In this document: piece after piece, positions 11,702 through 23,541 of the stretch
Numbering within the stretch: position 1 is the stretch's first letter
Layout: every line of letters begins with the position of its first letter
Assembly: GCF_007565055.1 (NCBI RefSeq)
Contig: NC_044557.1
Span: forward strand, 142,356,493 to 142,420,492
Reading direction: 5' to 3'
Length of the DNA: 64,000 nucleotides
DNA from: Rhinopithecus roxellana
Lineage: Eukaryota; Chordata; Mammalia; Primates; Cercopithecidae
Made by a program: the position numbers and the translations under genes
Notes under the pieces: model-generated
Told to the model about the DNA's origin: nothing
Database searches by the model: none
What the model saw: the letters and a program-made list of their open reading frames with translations, nothing else

Positions 11702-11830
11702 AAAATCTTTCTTTACAGATAGGTTAAGTAAATGATATAAAATTATACTAAAAATTTAAATACAACTAATTATATTAATTAAATTATATAAAATCTTTCT
11801 TTACAGATAGGTTAAGTAAATGATATAAAA
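11702..11830 (+). repeat. Partial 88-bp tandem duplication (41-bp perfect repeat)
   Basis: The 41 bp at 11702-11742 recur without mismatch at 11790-11830 (both start 'aaaatctttctttacagata'). The spacing is 88 bp and the intervening sequence is AT-rich. Confidence 0.9.
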
Positions 11831-12397
11831 ATGGTATTGAAACAAATAACTTATTCTTATAAGAAACACAAAGAATGCTTAAGCAGCCTTAAGTAAATTA
11901 AATCCATTCATTTACATTAAATCATACTTATCTTTTATTAAAGTAGATTAGATTTCCTGAAGATAATTAAATCAACTACATTATCAGATGGACTTGATAT
12001 TGGATTATAAATTTTTACTGAGCTCTATTTTGATTAGTCTAAAATAATGAAGTTTAGTGTTTTTCAATTCTGAAAAAATCCTACTGCTGGCTATGAACCA
12101 AGAATTACATTTGGCATTTTCTCATATTTATTCTGAAGACTCAAATCTAGTTATTTTTTGAAGACATAATTCTAATAATTAAATTCAATTTGTGCTTTTA
12201 CAGAATAATTCCCTCTGCTAGTGTAAAAAGAGTTACATATTCTGTGTTTCTAAAAATAAATGTATGTCTCTTAGAAATAGTACAGTTTCTGGAAATGGAA
12301 ATGTTCTGAAAAGTTGATTTACAAAACATCAGGAAAAAATTACTAAGAGAAATGCTGACAAGCAAATGAAATGACAAGAAATCACTCCATAACATGA
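11831..12397. other. Unassigned AT-rich spacer
   Basis: No gene, repeat family or unusual structure recognised. Confidence 0.4.
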
Positions 12398-13062
12398 CAA
12401 AGTATGAGTTGGCAAATTAAAACCTATGGCCAAATCTGACTGGCCACTTGTTTTGGTACAACCTGCAAGCTGAGAACGGTTTTCACATTTTTAGATAGTT
12501 AAAAAAAAAAAATAATATTTCGTGGCATAAGAAAATTATATAGGTCAGGCACAGTGGCTCATGCCTGTAATCTCAGCACTTTAGGAGGCCGAGACAGGCG
12601 AATCATGAGGTCAGGAGATCGAGACCATCCTGGCTAACACGGTGAAACCCCGTCTCTACTAAAAATACAAAAAATTACCTGGGTGTGGTGGCATGCACCT
12701 GTAGTCCTAGCTATTCAGGAGGCTGAGGCAGGAGAATCTCTTGAACTCAGGAGGTGGAGCTTGTAGTGAGCTGAGATTGCGCCACTGTACTCCAGCCTGG
12801 GCGACAGAGCAAGACTCCATCTCAAAAAAAAAAAAAAAAAAAAAAAGAAAAAAGAAAAAGAAAATTATATAAAATTCAAATTTCAATGTTTGTAAATTAT
12901 TACTGGAAGACAATTGTGCTCACTCACTTTTGGTTTGTCTACGGCTGTTTTTATTCTACAATAGCAGAATCAAGTTTTGTTGGCCATGTGCCTTCATGTG
13001 GCCAGCAAAACCGAAAGTGTTTACTATGTGGTCCTTTACAGAAAAGTTTGTCAATTCCTGTC
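12398..13062 (-). mobile_element. hAT-Charlie-type non-autonomous transposon, split by an Alu
   Basis: The outer ends ('gttggcaaattaaaacctat' on the left; 'tttacagaaaagtttgtcaa' on the right) and inner blocks ('aaattcaaatttcaatgt', 'tctacggctg') match the well-known hAT-Charlie fossil that begins CAGnGGTCGGCAAAC. The exact subfamily is uncertain. It is continuous once the AluY at 12542-12857 is removed. Confidence 0.65.
12542..12857 (+). mobile_element. AluY-like element
   Basis: A complete Alu with the Y-type 'gagatcgagaccatcctggc' block and an A-rich tail with AAAAG interruptions. A 13-bp target duplication, aagaaaattatat, lies at 12529-12541 and 12858-12870 inside the hAT fossil, so this insertion is the younger of the two. 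Confidence 0.93.
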
Positions 13063-14257
13063 ATAGAACATAATGAGAAGGAAATTTCTATTATATAATC
13101 CTACCACTAGCATAAGAACAGCTATGTAATCCAAAACTGCGTGATTCTAACGTGACATCTCTTTTAATAGTTTCTGACCTTCCAAAGTTAGTGAACACAC
13201 TTTATGGCACTGAGGCAGGAAAATAAATACTTACAAAGATATTCTTCAAAATAAAATGTTAGAGGAAATGCTATGGCAATACATGTTTGTTGATATATAT
13301 TTCCTTTATTATAAATATTAAAATGAAAATGCCGCATATAGGGTCAATACCTAGAGGAAAAAGGAAATGAAATTCTAGCGTTAAGAAGATCACTGGCAAA
13401 ACTCTGTGCATTCTGGAAAAAAATATAGAGAAACTCAGATGTTCTGAAATTCTTCTTGCTCTTCTCTTTTAAATAATAAATAAATAAATGTATTTATTTC
13501 CTTATCTCCATATTTATGAATCTCCTTTATACGTTTGTACTCTCCTCATGCAGTTGTCATAATTTGTTCTTTATCATACTCTTATAACCTCGTTTAAAAG
13601 AGAGGATGGCACGCTGTTCATTTTACTCTGTAACAGTCACTTCTACGTTCTTGTTTTCGTGTTCTTTTTTAGTGTAAGTACTATCTACCCATTTCCATAT
13701 TCCCTGGTGAGTTTCTCTTCCTTCACTAAGACTTCCTGCTTCCCAGGCTTTCCACTTATTCTCTTACACCCCTCTCCAGTGCCATTCCACCACCACAATT
13801 TCATTTTCTCTTGTGAATTTCCTTCTCCATGACTCAGTCCAATTTCCCATCTTTTCCTTTAGCTCTGCATCTCACCGGCACCTGCCTATCTAATTTCCAG
13901 TTTCCACCCTCAGATCCAGGCACCTATCCAAATGCAAATTCTTCTCCCACACCCAAACACACCTGCCAACTACTCAGCACCACTTCTCACAATCAGTACG
14001 CCTCTCTCCTGTCCCTTATCCAATTAAGTTCCCATCATGTCTGTGAGCATATGGCTTCTACACTGTGCCCTATCCCTGCTTCCGGGAAGAAATGTCCTGC
14101 CAGGAAAGGCTCACACATGAACACTTCTACTACATTTCCTTCCATGCAAACTACAGGTATTCGAGGTCATTGAAAGGGGTTCTTTTGCTTCTGATTTGAT
14201 TTCAGTTTGCTCTACAGCAGACAAACCTTTGCAAGGAAACCAGGCTAGTTATTGAGG
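13063..14257. other. Unassigned spacer
   Basis: About 1.2 kb. The 13690-14150 part is C/T-rich and carries an open frame at 13829-14173, but its composition (Pro/Ser/Thr/His) follows the base bias and no domain is visible. Nothing is called. Confidence 0.4.
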
Positions 14258-14378
14258 ACGGAAAGCAAAGAAAAAAAAGCAAGAAAGAGAATAAAAGAAA
14301 AAAAGTATACATATATGTATGTGTATATATGTATATATTATATACATATATATTATATTGTATATATTACACATGCAT
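14258..14378. repeat. A-rich run followed by TA/TG simple repeat
   Basis: A purine-rich stretch (AAAG units) passes into a long alternating TATA/TATG tract ending near 14378. Confidence 0.85.
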
Positions 14379-14810
14379 ACACCTGTGTTTTATTAAGATT
14401 TCATTTAGTCTCATCATATATTTGGCACAGGTATCCTTCAGTAGTTACCTAAATCTCACTATTCCTAAGTATACCTATCCATCTTCACTTCACAAAAATC
14501 AATTAAAAAGTGTGGTTGGTGGGTACTTCCAGTAGAACCAATATTATTCCATGCACATGTGATTATCATTTTATACTTTTCAAGGTTCTTTCATAGAAAT
14601 CATCTCCTTTAGTTATATGCAGTACAGGGCCTGCCTCATCCAGTTCTTGTAGCCCCTTGGGAGCTGTCACCAAAATACACTTTTAAGTTGGAGATAAATC
14701 TGACATGCAAGATCTTAGGCAAATTCACTGAACTTGAAAAGTTTGTCAGAATTAGAGGAGAAAGGAGTGAGCCAAGTTCAAGGATATCAACCATTTCAAA
14801 AGGTTATAGA
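14379..14810. other. Unassigned spacer
   Basis: No feature recognised. Confidence 0.4.
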
Positions 14811-15955
14811 GGCTAAACACTGTGCAAAAATTAACTCAAAATGGATCTAAATGTAAGACCTAAACTTAAAACCTAAAGCTGTAAAACTCTGAGAAGAGAA
14901 GTGGGGAAGCTTCATGACCCTGGATTTGGCACTGATTTCTTGGATGACACCAAAAGCACAGACAACGAAAGTAAAAATAGATAAATGAGACACCAAGATT
15001 TAAAACTTCTGTGCATCAAAGGGCAGAATCAAGAGAGTGAAAAGGCAACCTATGAAATGGGATAAAATATTTATAAGAGGTTAATATCCACAATATAAAA
15101 TAACTCCTACAACTTAGCAACAACAATAAAACAAATAACTCAATTTTAAAATGGTTAAAGGACTTGAATAGACATTTCTCCAAAGATGATATGCATATGG
15201 CCAATAAGCACATGAAAAGATGTTCAAAATTGCCAATCACTAGGGAAATGCAAATCAAAACCACAATATCACCTCACACTCATTAGGATGACTACTACCA
15301 AAAACAAACAACAACAACAAGAAAATAACAACCATTGGCAAGAATGTGGAGAAACTGGAACCCTTGTGCATTCTTGATGGGAATGCAAAATGGTACAGTC
15401 ACTATGGAAAACAGTAAGATGGTTTCTCAAAAAATTAAAAATAGGATTTCCCTATGATCCAGTAATTCTATTTCTGAGTAAGTACTTAAGAGAATCGAAA
15501 GCAGGGTCATGAGGAGATATTTGCACCCTCATATTTATAGCCACACTATTCTGAGAGTCTATCAATGGATGAATGGATAAACAAAATGTAGTATATCACA
15601 CAATTAAATATTATTCAACTTTAAAAAGAAACGAAATTCTCATCCTACAACATGGGTGAACCTTGAGGACATTGTGCTAAATGGAATAATGGAATAAGGG
15701 AGTCAAAGAAAGACAAATACTATATGATTCCACTTATATGTCATACCTATAGTAGTCAAATCTATAGAAACAGAAGGCAGAATGGCAGGGCTAGGGGAGA
15801 AGGGAATGGAGAGCAGTTATTTTGCTTTTGCAAGATGGAAAGGTGCTGGAAGTGGTTGTGAAAAAATGTGAATATATGTAACACTACTGAACTGTACACT
15901 TAAAAATCATTAAGATGATAAATTTTGTTATATGTATTTTACTTGAATTTTTAAA
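14811..15955 (+). mobile_element. L1M (L1MB/L1MC-like) 3' fragment, forward
   Basis: Degraded ORF2 C-terminal region ('acatttctccaaagatgata', 'gaaatgcaaatcaaaaccac', 'atgtggagaaactggaac') leads into a 3' UTR with 'ctgaactgtacacttaaaaa', characteristic of L1MB-age elements. It is 5'-truncated. Confidence 0.85.
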
Positions 15956-15984
15956 AAAGTGTATAAAGGCTAAAACTGTCTCTC

Positions 15985-16298
15985 TCTTTTTTTTTTTCTT
16001 CTTTTTTTTTTTTTTTTTGAGACAGCATCACTCTATCACTCAGGCTGGTGTGCAGTGGCGTGATCTTGGCTCACTGCAACCTCCACCTCCTGGGTTCAGG
16101 CGATCGTCCTACCTCAGTCTCCCAAGTAGCTGGAATTACAGGTGTCCACCACTACATCTGGCTAATTTTTTTATTTTTAGTAGAGATTTGATGTCACCAT
16201 GTTGGCCAAGCTGGTCTCAAACTCCTGACCTCAAATTATCCACCTCCCTTGGCCTCCCAAAGTGCTGGGATTACAGGTGTGAGCCACTGTGCCCGGAC
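15985..16298 (-). mobile_element. Alu (AluS-like), reverse
   Basis: A poly-T tract, then a full dimer from 'gagacagcatcactctatca' to 'gtgagccactgtgcccgg'. Confidence 0.95.
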
Positions 16299-16739
16299 CC
16301 CTCATTTTTTTTTAAATAACAAGTGGAGAACAATTTTCAGGAAAAAGAATATAGTTAGCATTGACATTTGCCTGTGATGAGCTTAGCCGGTGACCTCTTA
16401 GACCCTTATCTTGATGACATATGCTGCAAGATCCACTTTTGATTGCTAACAGCCATAGAGTCCCCAAATACCATGATTACAAAAATCCTTTATGAGCATA
16501 TTTGAAGAAGGTGTAATGGCCCAGTTCTAATTATATCCCCATGACAAAGGAAAACTGTGAAACATTCACAAGTTCAATCCAGAATACAGGCTGATACCTG
16601 GTAGAGTATTAACATCCCCAAAGCACTGCACATCAGTGGAAAAGACTCGACAAGGAGGAGTAAATGCCATGTCTACTGCAAGACTTCTGCTCATAGAATT
16701 GCAAACTTTATACAAGCCCCACAATTCTGAGGATATCCA

Positions 16740-16875
16740 ACCCTACCACAGTCTCTTTTAGTTATCGCAGCAGATAGCACTGAATCCAAAGTCATCCATT
16801 TTCTGACAATGCCAGGACTTAAACCTGGGTCTTCTGACTTAGGAAGCATGAGTGACATCACTCTGTGGGCCTTAA
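16740..16875 (+). mobile_element. MIR-like SINE fragment
   Basis: 'gccaggacttaaacctgggt' followed by 'cttctgactta' matches the 3' half of the MIR core in order. It is diverged. Confidence 0.4.
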
Positions 16876-17821
16876 ATCAATTCCTTTAAGTTACTGCTCC
16901 AAGAAACAATATGCAGTAGACTACCTGTCATCGGAAGCTACAAAAGGGAATACGACATGAATTGTCCTCAGAGGAAAGCCTTGGTAGACAAGAGAACTGA
17001 TACTTTGGATAAGGAAACCATACAGAATCAACATTCACTTTGAAGAATCAGGTTCTGACCATAACAACTATATTGGCTGCTGCAATGAACATGCTAGAAA
17101 CTGAACTCACATGTGGAGAAACTCTAGAGAGTCACTAGGAGGTATAAATAGAAGTGGGCCAAAGAGACAAAGAAACAAATTTTCTGAAGCCCCTGTGCCT
17201 AACATTCCTACTCTGGAATAACTAATCATCCTTACATTTGGGAGAAAGTTTAATGTTGATTTTTTTTTTGGTTTGATTTGTGGGGCAGGAGGTTTAATTG
17301 TTTTAGTTTTGTTTTGTTTGCACAGACCAAAACCTGGGGTTACATAGCAATACTGAAAACCAAAAACTTGGGATGGTATCTCAAAAATACCTGAGACCTT
17401 AGAATATATAAGTTGGTCTGAACTAACTGCAACCTACTTAATGAGGGAGTCAACCTATATATCAAGCATTACGGCAAATGGGAAATTTTGGTCAAACACA
17501 CGGTTCAGTCATGGTCAAGAAGGGCTGTGAGAAATCTTGCCCCAGAGCACAGTGACTGTGAAAATTTCCAGGTATTTGTGCTAAATTTTAATCTAATCAA
17601 ATCACATAGCAGCAGGGAGTTCCTCGTCCAGGGATTCTGTAGAGATAAAGACAAGCTTGAACCCTGGCTTGGATAATGGTGGATGAACCATGAGCTTGGA
17701 TGTACAGAGGCCTCTTAAGACTTCTCCAACTTCTCATAGTACCCTCGAGTCTTGCAGCAGAATGCAGAGAGCAAAGCTAGATGTTTGACCAAATAAAATA
17801 CTTTCTCCACTCCTCTAGAGA

Positions 17822-17885
17822 AGTGATTCTCAATTCTGGCAGCACATTAAGACATTTGGGGAGCTTTGAAATAATATTAATAGAA
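17822..17885 (+). mobile_element. MER5-like hAT fragment
   Basis: 'agtgattctcaattctggca' followed by 'gcacattaagacat' and 'ggggagcttt' resembles the start of MER5/MER20-type hAT fossils. Only the first ~65 bp are recognisable. Confidence 0.4.
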
Positions 17886-18389
17886 CCTGAAAACAAAATG
17901 TTGGTAGCAGAGGCATCATTTTTTAATCTCCCTGAATCGCCTCACCCCGTGACCCAAAGAAAGAAAACCAGAAGCAGCAGCTAGAATATATTAGAATACA
18001 CACACACGCGTGTGCGCACAAACACACACACCCATGTAGCACATCTTTAACAAAGTGACAAGATACCCAAATAATCCAAACTATGGCTAGGTAAGATGAA
18101 ACCACTGACAGCAGCAATATCCACATTTTATAAGCAACTGTGCAGGAGGAATAAAAGAAACAGTAAAGGGGATTTAGATGACCCCGAGAATCTGGAAAAC
18201 AATAAATTGCTAATAAGCAGTTACCCCTAAAAGAAGAGGTCAAACTCAGAGTATAAGCTTGGCAGCCCAATCTTATACAATAGCCAAAACTGGAAGGGAA
18301 CCTAACAGGCTTGAATTATAAGGGACTGTAGGAAGGTTGGATGGAGTGGAAAACATCATTCTCTGGGAAGATCAGCCAGTCACCTAGTG

Positions 18390-19700
18390 GCTGATTGATT
18401 ACACAGAACTACTTCCATCATACAAGAGGCAGCACTTTATTCTCACTGGAACAGACATTGGGAGTACAGATTTGCCTCCTTACCTGCAAAACCTCTGCAA
18501 AAATCATCATCCCTGACTGCCTTATTCACCTTTGTGCTAGCACAAAATTACTTCTTACCAGGAAACTCATTTTACAGTGAAGTAAGTGAGGCTATCGACT
18601 CATGCTTACAGAGTTCACTCGTCATCTCATACTGCTGTCTGTTGTTCTCTGTCATGTTGACCTGATAGATTTGTAGAACAGACCTTTGAAAATTACAATG
18701 TCACCTGAAGGAAGCTTGTGAGGCTGAAGTAATATCTTCTAGAATACGGTATATCCTCTAAATCAACAGTCAACAATTAGCGCTATTTCTTCCACCACCA
18801 GGATTTGTGAGTTCAAGAACCAAGGGGTGGCGCCCAAAAGATTGGCTCCCCTGAATACCACCTCTACATCTTTCCAATATCCATGACTTCGTGTTAAGCA
18901 AGTCTACAAGCCTTGGTTCACAAGGAAGACATGCTTTCAACAGGGGACACAGCAATGGTAGTTGAGACTATCACCTAAATACTTAAGGTTCCATATTCCC
19001 ATGTATCCACAGACAAAGAAGGGATTAGTGTACTCACAGGAGTGATTAGTACTCTCAGGGGGAAAGTGGGCTGCCACTACTCAATGGTGGCAAGTAGGAC
19101 TATATGGAATGTGGGAGATCCCCGAGAGTACCTTTGAGTACTATCATGTCCTGTGATTAAAGTCAGGGTCAGATTAAAACCAATACAGGCAGAACTGCTA
19201 ATGGCCCAGACCCTTCATGAATCACGTTTGGGTCAAACTACCGGACAGGGAACCATGACCAGCTAATGTGTTTGCTGAAGGCAAAGGGAATACAGAATGG
19301 ATCATGAAAGAGAAGAGTTATACATACCAGTGACAGCCACATGAACAGCTGCACAAAAAGGACTACAGCAATTATGAGTATTTTATACTTATTTTCATAT
19401 GAATACATTTGTGTACATGCTAGCCAAATTTCTTTTCTTTTCTCCCATTCTCCTGCCACCTAAGGCCAAATGTGTTAATACTCATTACCCTTATATTTCA
19501 TAATTTAAATTCAGGATATTAAGTGGGAGAATATGAGTTGACTAGATTTCTTTTAATCATCTTTTTGGGAGACAGTTATCATGCTTTTAGTTGTCTAAGG
19601 AATAGTTGCATCACGTTAGACAAATAAAAGATTTTGCTGTTGTCTTTATTTGGAAACAAAGTTTGGATAAAAAGGGTATGTTTGGATGCCAAGTTGACAG
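18390..19700 (+). pseudogene. ERVL pol remnant: integrase then dUTPase region
   Basis: This is a fossil of class III endogenous retrovirus L. The first part (18390-18600) resembles the integrase catalytic-core region of ERVL pol. About 19010-19240 resembles the dUTPase domain that ERVL elements carry after integrase, including the 'catgtcctgtgattaaagtc' block. A following block ('gctgaaggcaaagggaatac') and an AT-rich 3' region end near 19700 at 'tgccaagttgacag'. Every frame is broken by stops and shifts, and no open segment exceeds a few dozen codons. Domain naming rests on remembered nucleotide blocks. The left limit is uncertain and there is no gag or env that I can see. Confidence 0.72.
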
Positions 19701-19862
19701 TATCCATTCTCCTCTTCCTTACTAATGGGATACCTGGTTTTTAGCTGGGCACAAAGCTGTTCAGAGTATGGATTATTTTTCTCAGCTTCCCTTGTAGCTA
19801 AGCATGGCCATATTACTATGTTCTACCCATATTGAAAGTATCGTATATCGTTTAAAAAGTAT

Positions 19863-20314
19863 TGTATTAGTCACTTCAAGCTGCTATAACAAAATACCAT
19901 TGACTGGGTGGCTTAAACAACAGAAATTTATTACTCAGAGTTCTGAGGCCTAGGAAGTAAAATATCAAAGTGCCAGCAAGGTAGTTGCATTCTGAGGGCT
20001 CTTCTCTTGGCCTATAGGCAGCTGTCATCTCACTCTCATTTGTGTTCACATCACTTCTTCTTTGTGCACTTGAGGCTGGGGACACAGGGGAGAGAGGGGG
20101 AGAAAGAAAGAGGTGGGGGAGAGAGAGAGAGAGAGCGCACATGTGAACAAGCCCTCTTGTGTCTCTTGTAAGGGTACTAACCACATCATGAGGGCCTCAC
20201 CTTTATGACCTCATATAGCCTTATTACTTTCCAAATACCTCATCTCTAAATACCACATTGAGGATAAAGGCTTCAACATATGAATTCTGGGGGAAAACAA
20301 TTTGATACATAGCA
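19863..20314 (-). mobile_element. MLT1-type MaLR LTR, reverse
   Basis: It begins 'tgtattagtcacttcaagct' and 'actgggtggcttaaacaaca', then 'cagaaatttatt', and ends with 'cttcaacatatgaattctgg' and 'gggaaaacaatttgatacat'. These are reverse-strand MLT1 LTR landmarks in the right order. A GA-rich run lies inside at 20090-20135. Confidence 0.85.
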
Positions 20315-20352
20315 AATATCCTTAAAAAAAGAGTCATTCCTATCTTTAGCTT

Positions 20353-20733
20353 TGATATGGTTTGGTGGTTTTCCTATCCACCTCTCATGTTGAATTCTAG
20401 TTCCCATAATCCCTACATGTCGTGGGAAGGACCCGGTGAGAGGTAATTGAATCATGGGGGCGGTTACCTCCATGCTGTTCTCATGATAGTTACATTTCCC
20501 AAGAACTCAGGAGATCTGATGGTTTTACAAGGGGTTTTGCCCTGTCTTTGCTCTGCACTTCTCCTTGCTGCCAACATGTGAAGAAGGACATGTTTGTTTC
20601 CCCTTCCACCATGACTGTAAGTTTCCTGAGGCCTCCCAGTCACGCGGAAGTGTGAGTCAATAAAACCTCTTTCCTTTGTAAATTACCCAGTCTCAGGTAT
20701 TTCTTCATAGCAGCGTGAAAACTGACTAATACA
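20353..20733 (+). mobile_element. MaLR LTR (THE1/MST type), forward
   Basis: It starts TGATATGGTTTGG, carries 'gggaaggacccggtgagagg' and 'caataaaacctctttccttt' (polyadenylation region), and ends 'gaaaactgactaataca'. It is a complete solo LTR of 381 bp. Confidence 0.92.
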
Positions 20734-20995
20734 AGGCCCCCCTTCCTTATAGCTGTAAGCAGACATGATAGCTGGAATTCACACTGCTATCTTGGACTAT
20801 ATGGCAGAAGTCACATACTGAGGGAGCAGAGCCACAAGATAGAAGGATTCAGGGTCCCTGAGAATTTAATAAAGCTACCCTACAGGCACAGACCACCTAT
20901 TTCCATCATTTTTGATGAAAAAGAAATAAACTTTCATCTCATTTAAGCCACAGTTTTCTTAGATGTTGTCATCCATATACGAACCTAACCCTATT

Positions 20996-21690
20996 TCGTA
21001 TAATGAATAACACATTATTGGTCCTTTGGATTAATTTAATTAATTCACTGTTGCAGCAGATATTATCATCAACCAGGTGTCAAGTATTTTGCCAGCTGCT
21101 GGGGTATAGTGGTGAACAACATAGTTGTTAATAAAGTTCAAGGTCCAGGATTCAAAACAGACAAAATACAATAATTACAAGAGGATTAAAAACAAAGTAT
21201 TGAGTATTTAATTAGATCATTTAATTCTATATCTAACTAAGAGTAGTATTCTAAAGAAAAAGAAATATTGCTAGAGAGTGATGAAGGGCTCCTCTCTAGA
21301 GGACAGACCCTCGGAAGGCCATGCCCAGGAGTCCTGAGCACCCTGGGACCAGAGATTGAAGGGTGAGACACTGAGAACATGAAAAGGTGGAGGAAATTAA
21401 AATCACTAGAATCTCTCTCCATGAGAGAATTAAAAGGAATTATTTGATAAACTTCTTAGGATGGGAACCAGGGTTGAAATCCCCAAGGGGAACACTTACA
21501 AACACAAACTGTTCTCTAAGGAGGATGGCTCTGATTAATGGCAAGATGGTTATTTTGCTGAACAGGTGTTCATGTTTGAGGCAACAATGGATCTGTGCTG
21601 GACAGTAGAGGAGAGGTTCACAGGGCCCCTGATGGCTCTTCTCTCCTTCCCCATGAAGCACAGTCAGACTCTCTGCTAAATAAATACTGA

Positions 21691-21729
<39 letters not shown>

Positions 21730-22194
21730 AAATACACACACACACATGGTTTAAAGTACCCTAACTTATTGGTCTAGCATGGGTGTGAACATGCTTTGTT
21801 TTGATTTCTCTGGAGGAGAGGAACAACAAAAGAGAAAAGGCATGAAGAAGAGAATGCAAATGCTGCTAACGTCAAGGACTTAGAGTACCCACATTATTGT
21901 ATAATACAGTTACCTTTCGTCGAATTTTTAAAGAGCAATAAAAAAATCTCCCCAATCAGTAAATGTATGAACGACTAAATAGTGGGAAGATCCTCACTGC
22001 AGAGACACAAATGATAATGAAGGAAAATGTGTTGCAAATTTTAGAAATTTATTCCATTAATAGAAAAGAAAATTTAAAAGGAGCTTCTAACAAAGTATAA
22101 ATTACAGTTAGTTTGTATATACAGAAGGATACACAAAACATACGCCAAGTAACTGATGATGTTTTGCAATTACTTGACATAAAGAAATTAAGTT
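20996..22194. other. Unassigned spacer with a CA repeat
   Basis: About 1.2 kb with no recognised gene or transposon. A CA microsatellite is listed separately. Confidence 0.4.
21693..21747. repeat. (CA)n microsatellite
   Basis: An uninterrupted CA run of about 36 bp, a short break, then a second CA run of about 12 bp. Likely length-polymorphic. Confidence 0.95.
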
Positions 22195-22275
22195 CTCTTA
22201 GCTATCTGACCTCGCACAAGTGACTTAACTGCCGGAGGCCCCCTGCTCACCAGTTAAATAAAGGGTTTGAATTGT
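22195..22275 (+). mobile_element. MIR-like SINE fragment
   Basis: 'ctgacctcgcacaagtgact' followed by 'taactgccggaggcc' and 'cagttaaataaagggtt' is MIR core order (loss of fluid-phase CpGs aside). Confidence 0.5.
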
Positions 22276-22862
22276 GTAATTTCTGGGTCAACACTGACTG
22301 AAAAATCCATGGAGCTATGTTTGTTTCATTAGGTGAAGGTCAATTTTAAATTCACTGCCATATTCCTTTTTTTCTCTTTGATGTTGTCCAGGCTCTTTTC
22401 TATGTGGGTCATCTCACCAATAACAGGAACTTTTTGTCCTCCAGATAAACAATCTTTCTTCTTTCATGCATTCAAGAATTTCCTGCAAAACTGTCCCAGG
22501 CCTCCAATCTGGAGTTGCTTCTGCCCTGGGGCCCCTATCCTAGCCTCTCATACTCAGAAACCTGGGGTCATGCTTAACTTCCTCCCTTTCCTGGTCACCC
22601 CGCCAGTACGAAAACTTTGTAGATGTTTTCAAAACAGATCTCTGTATCAGGGTCACCACCAAGTACAAAACATAATTATTCTCAAAGAAAAATTATAAAC
22701 AATTTTGGGGAAAACTTTAGTTGCATTGCAAGGGGGCCAGACTTTCAGAAGAAGTGACTTCCTGAATAAAGCAAGCAAGCAATATCTACAGCTCAATTTG
22801 TATATATTAGTCTATAATTCTGTTTACATAATGTGTGAAGTTTAATAAAATTAACATCAGGT

Positions 22863-23094
22863 CCAGACCAGCCTGGCCAACATGGTGAAACCCCTTCTCT
22901 ACTAGAAATACAAAAAAAATTAGCCAGGCATGATAGCACACGCCTGTAGTCCCAGCTACTCGGGAGGCTGAGGCAGGAGAATCTCTTGAACCCAGGAGGT
23001 GAAGGTTGCAGTGAGCTGACATCACAACACTGCACTCCAGCCTGGGCAACAGAGTGAGAATTTGTCTCAGACTAAAACTAAATAAATAAAATAC
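22863..23094 (+). mobile_element. 5'-truncated Alu
   Basis: The Alu starts inside the left monomer ('ccagaccagcctggccaaca') and ends with an A/T-interrupted tail. Flanking repeats aattaacatcaggt (22849-22862) and aatttacatcaggt (23095-23108) differ at one base, so truncation happened at insertion. Confidence 0.9.
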
Positions 23095-23149
23095 AATTTA
23101 CATCAGGTGCAAAACTTCTAAGCTATGACACATGATGCTCTGTTTTTGT

Positions 23150-23404
23150 TCCTCAAATTTTAGTTTAAGTTCATGAGTACATGTGTAGGACGTGCAGGTT
23201 TGTACACAGGCAAATATGTGCCATGGTGGTTTGCTGCACAAATCATGCCATCTCGTAGGTATTAAGCCAAGCATCCATTAGCTATTATTCCTGAAGCTCT
23301 CCCTTCCCATCCCCATCCTCCGCCAGCCCACAGTGTGTGCTGTTCCCCCCAAGACACATGGTATTCTTTATTACCAAAATGGGGGATACGGTTAGTCTGA
23401 AGGC
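23150..23404 (-). mobile_element. L1 3' UTR fragment, reverse
   Basis: 'gacgtgcaggtttgtacaca', 'atgtgccatggtggtttgct' and 'aagacacatgg' are reverse-strand L1PA/L1PB 3' UTR landmarks. Only the last ~250 bp of the element are present. Confidence 0.85.
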
Positions 23405-23541
23405 AAGATATCAGTTCTGCCTTTACAACCATCTTCCACTTGAGCAATTATAACAGTCTCCTGACTTGGTTTCCCACTCTGGTCCCATCTCATTTGTTCT
23501 CCGTTCCTCAGGCAGAATAGATTGTAGGAAATTGTGCATCA

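Larger units (their letters stand above)
16299..18389. other. Mostly unassigned spacer
   Basis: Apart from a MIR-like and a MER5-like fossil, no repeat is recognised. The right part could be further, more decayed ERVL pol sequence preceding the fragment at 18390, but I cannot show that. Short CA/GT-rich dinucleotide sequence lies at 18000-18034. Confidence 0.35.
19701..20995 (+). mobile_element. LTR sequence (LTR33/ERVL-like), broken by two MaLR LTRs
   Basis: Three pieces (19701-19862, 20315-20352, 20734-20995) read as one continuous LTR-like sequence when the MLT1 and THE1/MST insertions are removed. 'agctgggcacaaagctgttc' and 'cagcttcccttgtagctaag' are on the left, 'aatatccttaaa' in the middle, and 'gaaataaactttcatctcat' with 'taagccac' near the right end, a usual polyadenylation region for such LTRs. 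It follows the ERVL remnant in the same direction. I am not certain the two belong to one provirus. Confidence 0.55.

Noticed and set aside
13829..14173. 114-codon forward open frame, Pro/Ser/Thr/His-rich
   Set aside because: Its composition follows the local C/T bias, and there is no domain, no splice context and no upstream promoter sign.
15915..16319. 134-codon forward frame
   Set aside because: An Alu read through its poly-T side, a common artefact.
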